This document shows positions 1-9,600 of a stretch of 64,000 nt of DNA, piece by piece. The stretch is from JACJYC01 sp964558465 (GTDB taxonomy: Bacteria; Bacteroidota; Bacteroidia; Chitinophagales; Saprospiraceae). Position 1 is the first letter of the stretch, and every line of letters starts with the position of its first letter. A model generated the notes under the pieces. That model searched no databases, was not told the origin of the DNA, and worked only from the letters and a program-made list of their open reading frames with translations. Location of the stretch: the NCBI GenBank assembly GCA_964558465.1, contig CAZLEF010000036.1, positions 1 to 64,000 on the forward strand. The letters run 5' to 3'. The position numbers were made by a program, and so were the translations under genes.

Positions 1-53
1 CAACAAATCAACAAATCAACAAATCAACAAATCAACAAATCAACAAATCAACA
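1..53. repeat. Tandem 8-bp repeat (CAACAAAT)
   Basis: Six perfect head-to-tail copies of CAACAAAT plus a partial seventh run from the window edge to a few bases before the ZIP transporter start. The array continues off the left edge, so its true length is unknown. It takes the place where the leader or promoter of the next gene should be. Confidence 0.95.
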
Positions 54-59
54 TAACCA

Positions 60-803
60 ATGACCCTTTGGGGATATTTGCTGCTCATTATAGTAGTTGC
101 CGGCGGCGGCTTTCTGGGATTTGTCTTCCAGCGGAACTACAAAAAGAACCTGAAGCTGATTTTGTCCTTCAGCGGCGCGTTTCTATTGGGAATCACCGTT
201 CTGCATTTATTGCCGGAAACGATGGACGGCGCCGACCATTCGGTGGGATACTGGGTGTTGGGCGGTTTTTTTGCCCAGTTAATCCTGGAGCAATTGTCGC
301 AGGGGGTGGAACATGGTCATATTCATGGCAAAGAGCACGCCAGAGGGGGATTTGCGGTACAGTTAATGTTGGGTTTATGCCTGCATGCCTTTATTGAAGG
401 TATGCCTTTGAGCCATTATGCGCATTTTCATGAAGTCCTGAATCCCGTGAACAGCGCATCGCAGGGCGCCCATTTACTGGTTGGCATTGCACTGCACCAC
501 GCACCGGCTGCATTTGCCCTTACGGCCCTGCTGCTTCATTCCGGATTCAAAAAACAATGGGTTTTTATTTGCCTGGCTATTTTTGCATTGATGCCGCCGC
601 TGGGCGCTTTTTCGGCATCCTTCATCCACCTTTCCCTGGAAGAAATGAAATGGCTGGTGGCCTTTGTGATCGGTTCCTTCCTGCACGTTTCGACCACCAT
701 TCTGTTTGAAACGGATTCGCCCGGTAAACACGCCATTTCACTGCGGACACTTTTGGCCATCCTGCTCGGATTGGGTATTGCCCTTTCTACCACGCTTTTC
801 TAA
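60..803 (+). CDS. ZIP family divalent metal transporter
   Basis: A 247-residue polytopic membrane protein of the ZIP (SLC39/ZupT) family, which moves Zn(II), Fe(II) or related ions into the cytoplasm. About eight hydrophobic segments are visible. The family signature in the fourth helix is present as HAFIEG (H109, E113), followed in the fifth helix by HHAPA (H146, H147), where the family usually has HExPHE or HHxPE; the missing acidic residue may alter metal choice. A short His-rich cytoplasmic loop (GHIHGKEH, about residues 86-93) separates helices 3 and 4, as is typical. The ATG is preceded directly by an 8-bp tandem repeat and no Shine-Dalgarno is seen. Metal specificity cannot be read from sequence. 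Confidence 0.88.
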   Translation: MTLWGYLLLIIVVAGGGFLGFVFQRNYKKNLKLILSFSGAFLLGITVLHLLPETMDGADHSVGYWVLGGFFAQLILEQLSQGVEHGHIHGKEHARGGFAVQLMLGLCLHAFIEGMPLSHYAHFHEVLNPVNSASQGAHLLVGIALHHAPAAFALTALLLHSGFKKQWVFICLAIFALMPPLGAFSASFIHLSLEEMKWLVAFVIGSFLHVSTTILFETDSPGKHAISLRTLLAILLGLGIALSTTLF

Positions 804-929
804 AGAATAGGAAATCACCCGTTTAGGTCGGGGCGTAAATTTATTGTAAACAAAATGGCGCGTAATATTTATAATTTAAGTAATTTGGCCTTGCCAAAAC
901 AAATATTACCTTACACACACGCCACTTAT

Positions 930-3758
930 ATGAAATTTTTATACAAAGCCAACGGTTTGCACTTTATTTTTATTCTGGCTTTCGCTCCATTCCTGAATGG
1001 ACAAACCGTCCTGAGGGGGACGATCACAGACGCGGAAAACAACGAACCGCTGATCGGCGCTACTGTTTTGGTGAAGGGTACGGGAGAGGGTACCGTTACG
1101 GATTTTGACGGCGCTTTTGAATTGAGGACCGATGCCCCCTACCCCCTGGTGATCCTTTTTTCCTACACGGGCTACGGCACGAAGGAAATGGAAATTACGG
1201 ATGCGGATGAACCGCTAAAGATCACTTTGGAGGGTGAGGCCATTACCACTGAAGTGGTGGAAGTGCGCGGGCAGCGGATCTCTGAAAAACAAAAAGCGGC
1301 GCCTTTGACTATCGAATCACTGGATGTACTTGCCATCAAACAAACTGCTTCCGATAACTTTTACGATGGTCTCGGCGCTTTGAAAGGGGTTGACCTCACA
1401 GCCGCCAGCCTTGGTTTTAAGATCATCAATACACGAGGTTTTAACAGCACCAGCCCTGTTAGGTCCTTGCAAATTATTGACGGAGTGGACAACCAGGCGC
1501 CGGGCCTGAATTTTTCCCTGGGCAACTTTTTGGGTTCTCCGGAACTGGATGTCGTAAAAGTTGACCTTGTGGTGGGGGCCAGTTCGGCTTTTTACGGGCC
1601 TGGGGCTTTCAACGGGGTGGTGAGCATGGAAACCAAAAACCCGTTTTATTCAAAAGGACTTTCTGCGATGGCCAAGATGGGGGAAAGAAGCCTTCTTGAA
1701 ACCAGTTTCCGCTGGGCAGACGCTTTGAAAAATAAAAACGGGCTTGATTTTTTAGGATATAAGGTCAATTTTTCCTATTTGCAGGCCAATGATTGGGAAG
1801 CGAACAACTATGATCCTGTTTTTGATACCGATACCGGAGCGGGTAACCCCGGCAGGTACGATGCCGTCAATGTCTACGGAGATGAATTTAATGCCGCTTT
1901 CGATTATTCCACTTTTGACCTGCACACCTATCCGGGGATAGGCACTTTCCACCGGACAGGATACAGAGAAGTGGATCTGGTGGATTATGATACCCGAAAT
2001 ATCAAAGCAAACGCAGCGATTTATATCCGGACCAACCCTTCCAGGGCCGAGGAATCACCTGAGTTGATCGCTTCGAGCAATTTTGGAACCGGAACCACCG
2101 TATATCAGGGGGATAACCGCTTCAGTTTAAAGAACATCCGTTTTTTTCAGAACAGGCTTGAATTCAGAAAAAAAGATAAATTTTTTATCCGCGCTTACAG
2201 TTCCAGGGAGGATGCGGGAGATTCCTATGATCCTTATCTGACCGCGCTTCTTTTGCAGGACAGCGCCAAAAACAATACGCGGTGGGCTCAGGATTATGTG
2301 AGTTATTGGTTGGCAGAAGTAGCGCCTGAAATAAAAGGTGATGAGAACTTCCCCAAACTGGTGGTTACCGTAGATCCGGTCACCGGCCAGATTATCGCAA
2401 CTTTTGACAGGGATAAGGCGCTCCAATACCTTGAAGACCACCATGAGGACCTGGTCAGATGGCATTCTGAAGCCGAAACAGCGGCCAATCTGCAGAGTCT
2501 GCCAACTTCTACTGTTGATTTTTATCAACCCGGAACAGCGAGGTTTGAGGAAGAATTTAACGAAATCACCAGAAAGAAACGGACGGAAGGGGGATCCCTT
2601 TTTTTTGATAAATCCTCCTTATACCATGTCCATGGAGAATATAAAATTACGCCAACATTTGCGGATGCCATTACGATAGGGGCCAATGCCCGCCTGTATA
2701 CGCCAAAGTCGGAAGGGACTGTATTTTATGATACTGCCGGCGTTAAAATCACCAATTTTGAATATGGAATTTATACGGGCATCGAAAAAAACATCTGGAA
2801 CAAACGCCTAAAATTGTCGGCTGCTTTCAGGGCGGATAAAAATGAAAATTTTGACTGGATCTTTTCCCCCGCCGCTTCGATCGTTTACAAACCGTCGGCC
2901 AGCAATTATTTGCGCGCCTCGTTTTCGTCAGCCATTCGCAACCCGACCCTGACCGATCAGTACCTGTTCCTGAACGTAGGGCGGGCAACCCTGGCAGGCA
3001 ACCTCGACGGAGTCCAAGATCTGGTTGAAATTGAATCATTAAAAGATTTCCTGGCGACGCTCCAGCAAAGTACCCTGAAATATTTCGACATTGACCCTGT
3101 GAGACCTGAAAAAGTAAAGACCTTTGAAGTAGGCTACCGAACCACGCTGTTCAGCAAGTTGTACGTCGATGCAGGTTACTATTACAATATTTATGATGAT
3201 TTTCTGGGGTACAATATCGGCGCCAGGCTTACCCTGGATCCCAACAACGGCCGGCCCACCAACATCCGGGTTTTCCGGTATGCCGCCAATTCCACCAACC
3301 AGGTTACTACGCAAGGCGTAGCAATCGGACTGAATTTTTATTTCAAGAATTATTATATGGTATCCGGGAATTATTCCTGGAATAAACTGAATAAGGCATT
3401 TGATGACGATCCGATTATACCCGCCTTTAACACGCCGGAACACAAATATAACTTTGGTTTTAGCGGGAGGGATATCCCATTGGATATGGGGGTCTTCCGC
3501 CTGAAAAACTTTGGTTTTAACATTAACTACAAATGGATTGACGGATTTATTTTCGAAGGCTCCCCGCAATTCACAGGCAACGTGCCTTCTTACGATCTAC
3601 TTGATGTACAAGTGAACAACCGGTTCAGTAAAATCAATACCACACTTAAAATTGGAGCATCCAACGTGTTGGACAACAAGCAATACCAGGCTTACGGCGG
3701 GCCTAGGATTGGCCGGCTGGCGTATATTTCCCTGGTGTATGAATTTCAAAAAAGATAA
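930..3758 (+). CDS. TonB-dependent outer membrane receptor with carboxypeptidase-like N-terminal domain
   Basis: A 942-residue outer membrane receptor that would take up a substrate with energy from TonB/ExbBD. The reading frame is open from 855, but the start chosen at 930 gives a clean signal peptide (MKFLYKANGLHFIFILAF, cleavage near NGQ). A carboxypeptidase-D regulatory-like beta domain follows (about residues 25-110 of the mature start; GTITDAENNEPLIGATVLVK), then a plug domain with an NTRGFNS motif and a long beta-barrel ending in an aromatic strand (SLVYEFQKR). It is not a classic SusC: no SusD partner is adjacent. The next gene starts 34 bp downstream on the same strand and encodes a T9SS-exported hydrolase-like protein, suggesting a joint role. 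Substrate unknown. Confidence 0.9.
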   Translation: MKFLYKANGLHFIFILAFAPFLNGQTVLRGTITDAENNEPLIGATVLVKGTGEGTVTDFDGAFELRTDAPYPLVILFSYTGYGTKEMEITDADEPLKITLEGEAITTEVVEVRGQRISEKQKAAPLTIESLDVLAIKQTASDNFYDGLGALKGVDLTAASLGFKIINTRGFNSTSPVRSLQIIDGVDNQAPGLNFSLGNFLGSPELDVVKVDLVVGASSAFYGPGAFNGVVSMETKNPFYSKGLSAMAKMGERSLLETSFRWADALKNKNGLDFLGYKVNFSYLQANDWEANNYDPVFDTDTGAGNPGRYDAVNVYGDEFNAAFDYSTFDLHTYPGIGTFHRTGYREVDLVDYDTRNIKANAAIYIRTNPSRAEESPELIASSNFGTGTTVYQGDNRFSLKNIRFFQNRLEFRKKDKFFIRAYSSREDAGDSYDPYLTALLLQDSAKNNTRWAQDYVSYWLAEVAPEIKGDENFPKLVVTVDPVTGQIIATFDRDKALQYLEDHHEDLVRWHSEAETAANLQSLPTSTVDFYQPGTARFEEEFNEITRKKRTEGGSLFFDKSSLYHVHGEYKITPTFADAITIGANARLYTPKSEGTVFYDTAGVKITNFEYGIYTGIEKNIWNKRLKLSAAFRADKNENFDWIFSPAASIVYKPSASNYLRASFSSAIRNPTLTDQYLFLNVGRATLAGNLDGVQDLVEIESLKDFLATLQQSTLKYFDIDPVRPEKVKTFEVGYRTTLFSKLYVDAGYYYNIYDDFLGYNIGARLTLDPNNGRPTNIRVFRYAANSTNQVTTQGVAIGLNFYFKNYYMVSGNYSWNKLNKAFDDDPIIPAFNTPEHKYNFGFSGRDIPLDMGVFRLKNFGFNINYKWIDGFIFEGSPQFTGNVPSYDLLDVQVNNRFSKINTTLKIGASNVLDNKQYQAYGGPRIGRLAYISLVYEFQKR

Positions 3759-3792
3759 TTATCTCACTTGTTTCTAATCAAAAATCGCGTTT

Positions 3793-5412
3793 ATGAAAAA
3801 AATCAACACTCTTTTTTTTGGAATCATGGCCCTTTTGATGATCCCGTTCATTTCATCAGGGCAAAGGTACCTGGAAGAGACATTCCCGGAGGTTGAAGTA
3901 ACCAGAGATCTGGTATACGGCGTTAATGCAACAGTGTTGTATGTCCCGCAAGTTGGCCAGGCTATTCCTGAGCCCTTGGAGTTCGATTTTTATGAACCCA
4001 AAGATGACGATGCAGAAGAACGCCCCCTGGTTATTTACCTGCACACCGGAAATTTCCTTCCAATTATCCTGAATGCAACAAATTCCGGCTCCAGAACAGA
4101 TTCAGCTTCTGTGGAAGTCGCTACCCGGCTGGCCAAACTAGGCTATTGCGTGGCCATGGTCGATTACCGGCTGGGCTGGAATCCGACCGCCGCTACGCAA
4201 CCTCAAAGGGCGCTGGGTCTTATTCAAGCTGCCTATCGCGGCATACAGGATGCCAGAACGGCTATCCGGTATTTCAAAAAAACGTACGCTGAAGATGGAA
4301 ATCCTTTTGGGGTTGATACCAGCCGAATCGTTTTGTGGGGCCAGGGTACCGGCGGGTATATTTCGCTTGCAACCGCCTCATTGGATGATTTTATTGAAAT
4401 CGCCACTACAACCAGCCCTCCCGGTAAATTCCTGACCGATCTGGACGGCAACCCCGCCACTTTGGAGCCTATGGTTTTTCCGGCTTTTAACGGCGATATT
4501 TATGGTACATCGGTTGGTGTGACGCCACCAACAGGCCTGCCGCCGCTGCCGCCTAATGACACGCTTTGTTATCCAAACTATGTCGGATATACCTCGGCTT
4601 TTCAGTTATGCGTGAATATGGGCGGCGCTTTGGGTGATATTTCCTGGCTGGAAGCCGGCGACCCACCCATGATCAGTTATCAAACACCCAGCGACCCGTT
4701 TGCGCCGTATGAATCTGCGGTATTGATCGTGCCCACAACGGGCGACCCTATCGTAGAAGTCCAGGGCGGTTTGCTGGTTTCTGAAAAAGCGAATACGCTT
4801 GGCAATAACAGTGTCTTTGAGGATGCAGACAATGCCTACCCGCAATTCAAAGTATATACCGACGCTGCAAAGGCAGGTTCGGCAACCGCCGGACACGAAT
4901 ACCAAGAAGGGTTGTTCCCGCTCGTGCGTGCAACCAATATTTATGGACAGGAAGAAGGCGACCCCTGGTCGTTCTGGGATCCGGCTTATTGGAGCGCGAT
5001 CGCACACCCTTCCGGATTGGGCAGCTACCACCAGGTGGCGCTTTTCAATAACGCCGATATGAGCCCAACCAAGGCGCGTATGTATATTGACAGTATCGTT
5101 GGTTATTACGCGCCCCGGGCATATCTGGCGCTTAATCTGATGACCTCAACGGAAGAATTGCTTGATGAAAACCGGATCGAGGTAAAAGTGTCTCCCAACC
5201 CGGCGCCTGATTTCGTGTTGGTGCAGACTCCGGATGCTAATCCGATCCAAAGCCTTGAAGTCTATGATTTTAATGGAAAACGGGTTCAATGGCGCCACAA
5301 CGTCGACAATAATTTTGTTCGGATCGACAGAAACGGGTTACCTTCCGGCCTTTATATGATCAAACTTAAATTTGAGGAAGGAGTGATCGCAAAAAAAGTG
5401 GTCTTTCATTGA
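3793..5412 (+). CDS. Exported alpha/beta-hydrolase-like protein with T9SS type A sorting domain; catalytic serine absent
   Basis: A 539-residue protein: signal peptide (residues 1-23, ending SSG), an alpha/beta-hydrolase region resembling carboxylesterases (RPLVIYLHTGNF near 80, VDYRLGWNP near 117, DTSRIVLWGQGTGGY near 172-187), and a C-terminal beta sandwich from about residue 455 (VSPNPAPDFVLV ... GLYMIKLKF) typical of T9SS type A sorting domains. At the nucleophile elbow, where carboxylesterases have G-x-S-x-G, the sequence is G-Q-G-T-G, so the serine is replaced by glycine. It may be a non-catalytic binding protein or use another residue. It lies 34 bp after the TonB receptor, probably in the same operon; a strong hairpin follows it. 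Confidence 0.75.
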   Translation: MKKINTLFFGIMALLMIPFISSGQRYLEETFPEVEVTRDLVYGVNATVLYVPQVGQAIPEPLEFDFYEPKDDDAEERPLVIYLHTGNFLPIILNATNSGSRTDSASVEVATRLAKLGYCVAMVDYRLGWNPTAATQPQRALGLIQAAYRGIQDARTAIRYFKKTYAEDGNPFGVDTSRIVLWGQGTGGYISLATASLDDFIEIATTTSPPGKFLTDLDGNPATLEPMVFPAFNGDIYGTSVGVTPPTGLPPLPPNDTLCYPNYVGYTSAFQLCVNMGGALGDISWLEAGDPPMISYQTPSDPFAPYESAVLIVPTTGDPIVEVQGGLLVSEKANTLGNNSVFEDADNAYPQFKVYTDAAKAGSATAGHEYQEGLFPLVRATNIYGQEEGDPWSFWDPAYWSAIAHPSGLGSYHQVALFNNADMSPTKARMYIDSIVGYYAPRAYLALNLMTSTEELLDENRIEVKVSPNPAPDFVLVQTPDANPIQSLEVYDFNGKRVQWRHNVDNNFVRIDRNGLPSGLYMIKLKFEEGVIAKKVVFH

Positions 5413-5447
5413 TGTAATCCATTTCCTTATTGAGTTTATTTAGATCC

Positions 5448-5486
5448 AAAACCGGTGGTGTTGACCCGTTCAATACCGCCGGTTTT
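5448..5486. terminator. Bidirectional hairpin terminator
   Basis: Two 17-base arms (AAAACCGGTGGTGTTGA and TCAATACCGCCGGTTTT) pair fully with two G-U wobbles around a 5-base loop. The A-rich and T-rich ends give a U-tract in either direction. It sits between two convergent genes, so it can end both transcripts. Confidence 0.85.
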
Positions 5487-5501
5487 GAATTTGAAAGGAC
5501 C

Positions 5502-6554
5502 TCATTTCAGGTTGGTCAAAAAATCAATCGTATCCACCCCGTCCGCATAATCCCACAACTCCGGTTGCTGGGCTTGCCCGAAAGATAGGGTCGGCAAGTC
5601 CAAAATCCCTTCGCGGGCTGCAACCAGTTGAATCTCTTCTTTGCGGGCGCCAAGTTCTTCCGCCACTTCCTTCAGGTCCTTATAAGTTGTGTAATACAAA
5701 GAAGCGATCGGGGAAACGATCGAATCGTTTTCCATCAGGATGATGCAGCCGTTGGCCAGGTAGGGGGTTTTGTTGAGCATGGCGATGGCCGTATTGTAGT
5801 CGAAATTGTTTTTGTATTTTTCGTGGAGGACAATCGACCGGAATTCGTGCAAGGTTTCCAGCAAAAATTCAAAATCGTACCCTTTCGGCACATAAAGCCT
5901 GGAAATATTCCGGCAGCCCATGCCAAAGTAGCGGAAAATATCCTCCCCCAACCGAATCAGTTCCTCGCGGGATTCCTGACCGGTCAGTACGGCCACCCCG
6001 TTCCGGTTTTTCCGGATGATATGCGGGTATTTCCCGAAATAGGCTTCGAAATACCGGGAAGAATTGTTGCTGCCGGTGGCGATGACGGCGTCGAATCCTT
6101 CCAGCTTTTCAACAAACTCAAAATAAGATGCGGCGGCAGGGTTCATTTGCACCATGACCTTCACCAGGTAGGGCGCCAGATAGGGGTCTTTTTCGGATAA
6201 TTTGATCAGGCATCGGTGGCCGGAAACAAATACGGAAATCACGTCATGAAACCCGACGAGGGGAATATTCCCGGCCAGCACCAGACCCACTTTTTTCGGA
6301 ACGTGTGGTTCGGGGATTTGGTAACGGCCGGCCCATTGTTCCAGCTTTTCCCGCGTCAGCCAATGTTCTGCAATGGCGGAAATGGCCTTTTTTTGGTTCT
6401 CGACGGTGAACCAGAGGTTGACATGCGCCGTCCGGTGGAGGACGGCATCCAGGCGTTCGTCTCCCTTTCGAAGGTAAGCGCCCAGTTGTGAGAGTAAATT
6501 GAGCCTTTCTGGAAGGTTCAATGGTTTTATGGTTTGTTGGTGTGTTTCAGGCAT
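5502..6554 (-). CDS. Acyl-CoA reductase (LuxC-like)
   Basis: A 350-residue protein of the acyl-CoA reductase family (LuxC fold, aldehyde dehydrogenase superfamily), which reduces acyl-CoA or acyl thioesters to the aldehyde with NAD(P)H. Family-like stretches include VGLVLAGNIPLVGFHDV and VIATGSNNSSRYFEAYFGK, followed by the cysteine-containing segment FRYFGMGCRNISRLYVP that fits the acyl-enzyme cysteine region. The frame stays open to 6662, but that extension is read from a CACAAAG dispersed repeat and is cysteine-rich junk, so MPETHQQ at 6554 is taken as the start. It is last in a minus-strand series after the giant exported protein, 122 bp downstream of it. Physiological substrate unknown. 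Confidence 0.8.
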   Translation of the reverse strand: MPETHQQTIKPLNLPERLNLLSQLGAYLRKGDERLDAVLHRTAHVNLWFTVENQKKAISAIAEHWLTREKLEQWAGRYQIPEPHVPKKVGLVLAGNIPLVGFHDVISVFVSGHRCLIKLSEKDPYLAPYLVKVMVQMNPAAASYFEFVEKLEGFDAVIATGSNNSSRYFEAYFGKYPHIIRKNRNGVAVLTGQESREELIRLGEDIFRYFGMGCRNISRLYVPKGYDFEFLLETLHEFRSIVLHEKYKNNFDYNTAIAMLNKTPYLANGCIILMENDSIVSPIASLYYTTYKDLKEVAEELGARKEEIQLVAAREGILDLPTLSFGQAQQPELWDYADGVDTIDFLTNLK

Positions 6555-6564
6555 TGTTATTTTG

Positions 6565-6660
6565 ACACAAAGACACAAAGATTGCACAAGGGCCACCATG
6601 AATGAGCAATTCAGAGATTGTTCGTTTAACACAAAGGCACAAAGATTGCACAAAGGCCAC
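6565..6660. repeat. Two direct copies of a CACAAAG-type dispersed repeat
   Basis: Two 32-bp copies (6565-6596 and 6629-6660), differing at two positions, are spaced 64 bp apart. Each consists of ACACAAAGxCACAAAG, ATTGCACAA and GGCCAC. Related ACCACAxAAGxCACA sequence occurs near 36.9 kb and 48.1 kb. The repeat fills the gap between the acyl-CoA reductase and the giant exported protein and adds a spurious N-terminal extension to the former's reading frame. Confidence 0.85.
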
Positions 6661-6676
6661 AAAGTATGAACAACAT

Positions 6677-9600
6677 CTATTTATTTGCCGCTTCTACCCT
6701 GCGGAGAAAAGCCGTAGCAGTGCCGGGTTCTACCGACTGGATCTCAAAAGTTTCGCCGTCCGGCATTTTGATGATCTTGTCCTTCCCTTTCAGTCCTTCC
6801 AGCGCCTCCATAAAGGCCGGATTATTGGAAGTGGCGCTGAGGATGCCTTGTTTGTAACCAAAGAAATAAAAGAGTTCGCTTGGCGATTTTACATAGACGT
6901 ACAGCCGGTCGTCGTTGTCGATGGAAGGCATTTTAAATTCAAGGTAGGCGGTCGTCATCTTGTTAATGGACTCACCGTTGATGCTGATCAGGCCGATATT
7001 TTTATCCGTTGTGACAAAGGACTGGTAGTCGGCATCCCAGGTCAGTTTCAATCTGCTGAACAGGAAGGTGTAAGGATTGACCTTGGCGGGAAGATCCAGG
7101 TAACCCGAACTCAGGCCCAATAATCCCTCCTGGAATTCTTTGGTAGGCGGGAAAATTTCGCTGGCCGCTTTCCTGTAAAAATCCAGATCCGTCAGGAAGG
7201 AGATTGAACGGGCGTCAAAGGCGGAGGATTTGATATCAGTGGCAATGATCTTCATCAAAGCTTCCGGTACCAGGAGTTGCAAGCCTGCCATGGCTTCTGC
7301 CTTGGCTGGGACTTGCGGGATCTCCACCACCAGTTGCGAGCTGTCTACCTCTGCAGCCATCATATTGGTATCTATCTTGGGACGCGGCGGTGGAAAAGCG
7401 CCGGTAATAAATCCGCCTGCATCCACTTTTACATATTTCATGGAGGTGCAGAATTCCAGTTTGCCCTCTCCGTGGACGGTCCCGTCGGCATTTTTGAATA
7501 CCAACTGGTTACCCTTTAATTCATGACGGATGACTTTGGAGGAATCGCCAAAAACAAAAGCGTCTTTATCCGCCTGGTATTTGAATACCCCTTTAACCGG
7601 GAGGATCGGCCGGTCTTTCCGGAAATACAAGGGCTGCATGGCCCTCGGATAGATCCTGGACGATTCTTTGCTGAGGAAAATGCCGGTTGAAAGCGGTTCG
7701 CCTTCGGGGCTTTTGGGTGTATCAAATTTGATGGCGAGGTCTTTCCGGTCGCCTTCGCTGCTCACCGTGAACCAATAAGGGTCGGGGAGTTTGTTGGCGT
7801 CCAGAAGGGCGAACCCGTCAAACTGGAGGTTTTTGGATTCCGCGATCAGGTTGATAGTCCCCTGGAACCTGGTTTTCCGGTCGATATAAAAAGTATCTTT
7901 TTCCGCGACGATCCCTTCTGCCTGGGTTACCGATTTCTTATCCGATAATTTTCCTTTTCCGCCGGGCATACCGACAATATTCTGCAGTTCGATCTCCTGC
8001 TGCCGGTCGCCAACGTTGTATTCATAAAATCCGCTGGCTTTATAGCTCCGCCTGCCGAGGATGTTGACGGTTGCGCGGTTGATCACATGGTATTTATTGG
8101 ACGTATCCGCGATGATTTTTGCGTTTTCCAGCAGGGTCATTACCCCGCCCTTCTGGATCTCGACATAGCCGCTGTCCGGGTAAACAAACGCATCTGCGGT
8201 GACAATGTGCGGGATGCCGCTCACCTGCAACAAACTGGATTCGAGGTTATAAAACGCGTCCTTGCCCTGGAACCGGAGCGAATCCTGGTCGGGGTGGATG
8301 CTGGTGAAGGTCCCCATACTGCCTTCTTCCGTGTTGAATGCAATGGAACGCGCCTTCATATCCCACCTGAACTCGTTCATGGAGGTGATGTACTGGTTGT
8401 AGGGGAGGGAAGTGTATAAAAATTCGTCGTTGGCTTTAAACAGCCCTTCTCTTTTATCAAAATCGACATCGGCATTGACGTTTTCGGTTTTGAGCGCAAG
8501 GTCGGCTGCATCGAACGCTTTGATGCCGAGGTTGGTCGTGTCGGCCTTCACCGAAAAAGCGCCGAAAGCGTGTTGTTTGGACAACATGGAAGCCTCATTC
8601 CAATCGAGCAGGCCGTTGCCTTTCAGACCGCCGGGGGTGAGGATGAGGGTGCCTTTGAAGGTATGGTGGCCGCTTTTGAAGATGTCGAAGGGTTTTTCTT
8701 TGGGGGTCACATAAAGGCTGTCCTTGTAAGGCCGCCAGAGAATGCTGATTTCTTCGCCCCGGACCTGCGGGATCTGTTCCTTTGGATTCCGGTTTTCGTC
8801 GAGGTTGAAATTTTTGGCCGTTCCGGTCGTTTCCTCCGGTTTGAACACAATATCTTCCGTATTGATCGAGGCGCCCAGGTATTTTAACGAACCCTGGCCG
8901 GTGAGGCCATTGTTGCTCAGGTCAAGTTTGCCGGCGTAATTGCCTTTGCCCTGGTAAGCCGGATAGCCGGCGCCGGGGGTGGTATGGACAAACCCCAGGG
9001 ACTGATCTTCTTTTCTCAGTACCAACGTTTCCTTAAAATCCGGGAAGATCCGGTTGGAGATGAGGGTTCCTTTAAATTGAAGGTCTTTGGCGGTATAGGC
9101 ATCCAGGTGGTTAAAACTGAACGGATCCAGGCGGTAAAAGAAAGAATCCCTTCCGTAGATGCCGCCCTGGATGGAGTCTTTGTCGTAAAAAACGTAGGAA
9201 TAACCTTTGGTTTGCAAAGACGGGAAAGTCGGGATATCATCCCGGCCCGATTTGTTTTTCGGAGCGTCGATGAGCAGCGTGCCTGCCAGGTGTTCGATCC
9301 TGGAGGCGATGGAAAAGGCTTCAGGCTGGTTCTTTTTATCCAGTTTTCCGGTCGGCACGTAAAGGTCAAAATAGCGGACCGAATCCAGTTGGAACTGGAA
9401 GTCTTCGTATTTGAAATGGAAATCCTTGCCTTCAAACTGGCTGAATCCGGCGAACAGTTTTCCATCCACATCAATATCGCGGTTGCGGCGCAGCACGAGC
9501 TGGTTGCCGAGGGGAATGACCGCTACTTTCTGGCGGCCGCTGAATTCGATATTTTCAACCCCGTCGATGGCGATGGATTGGTCGCGCATATTCATTTTGG

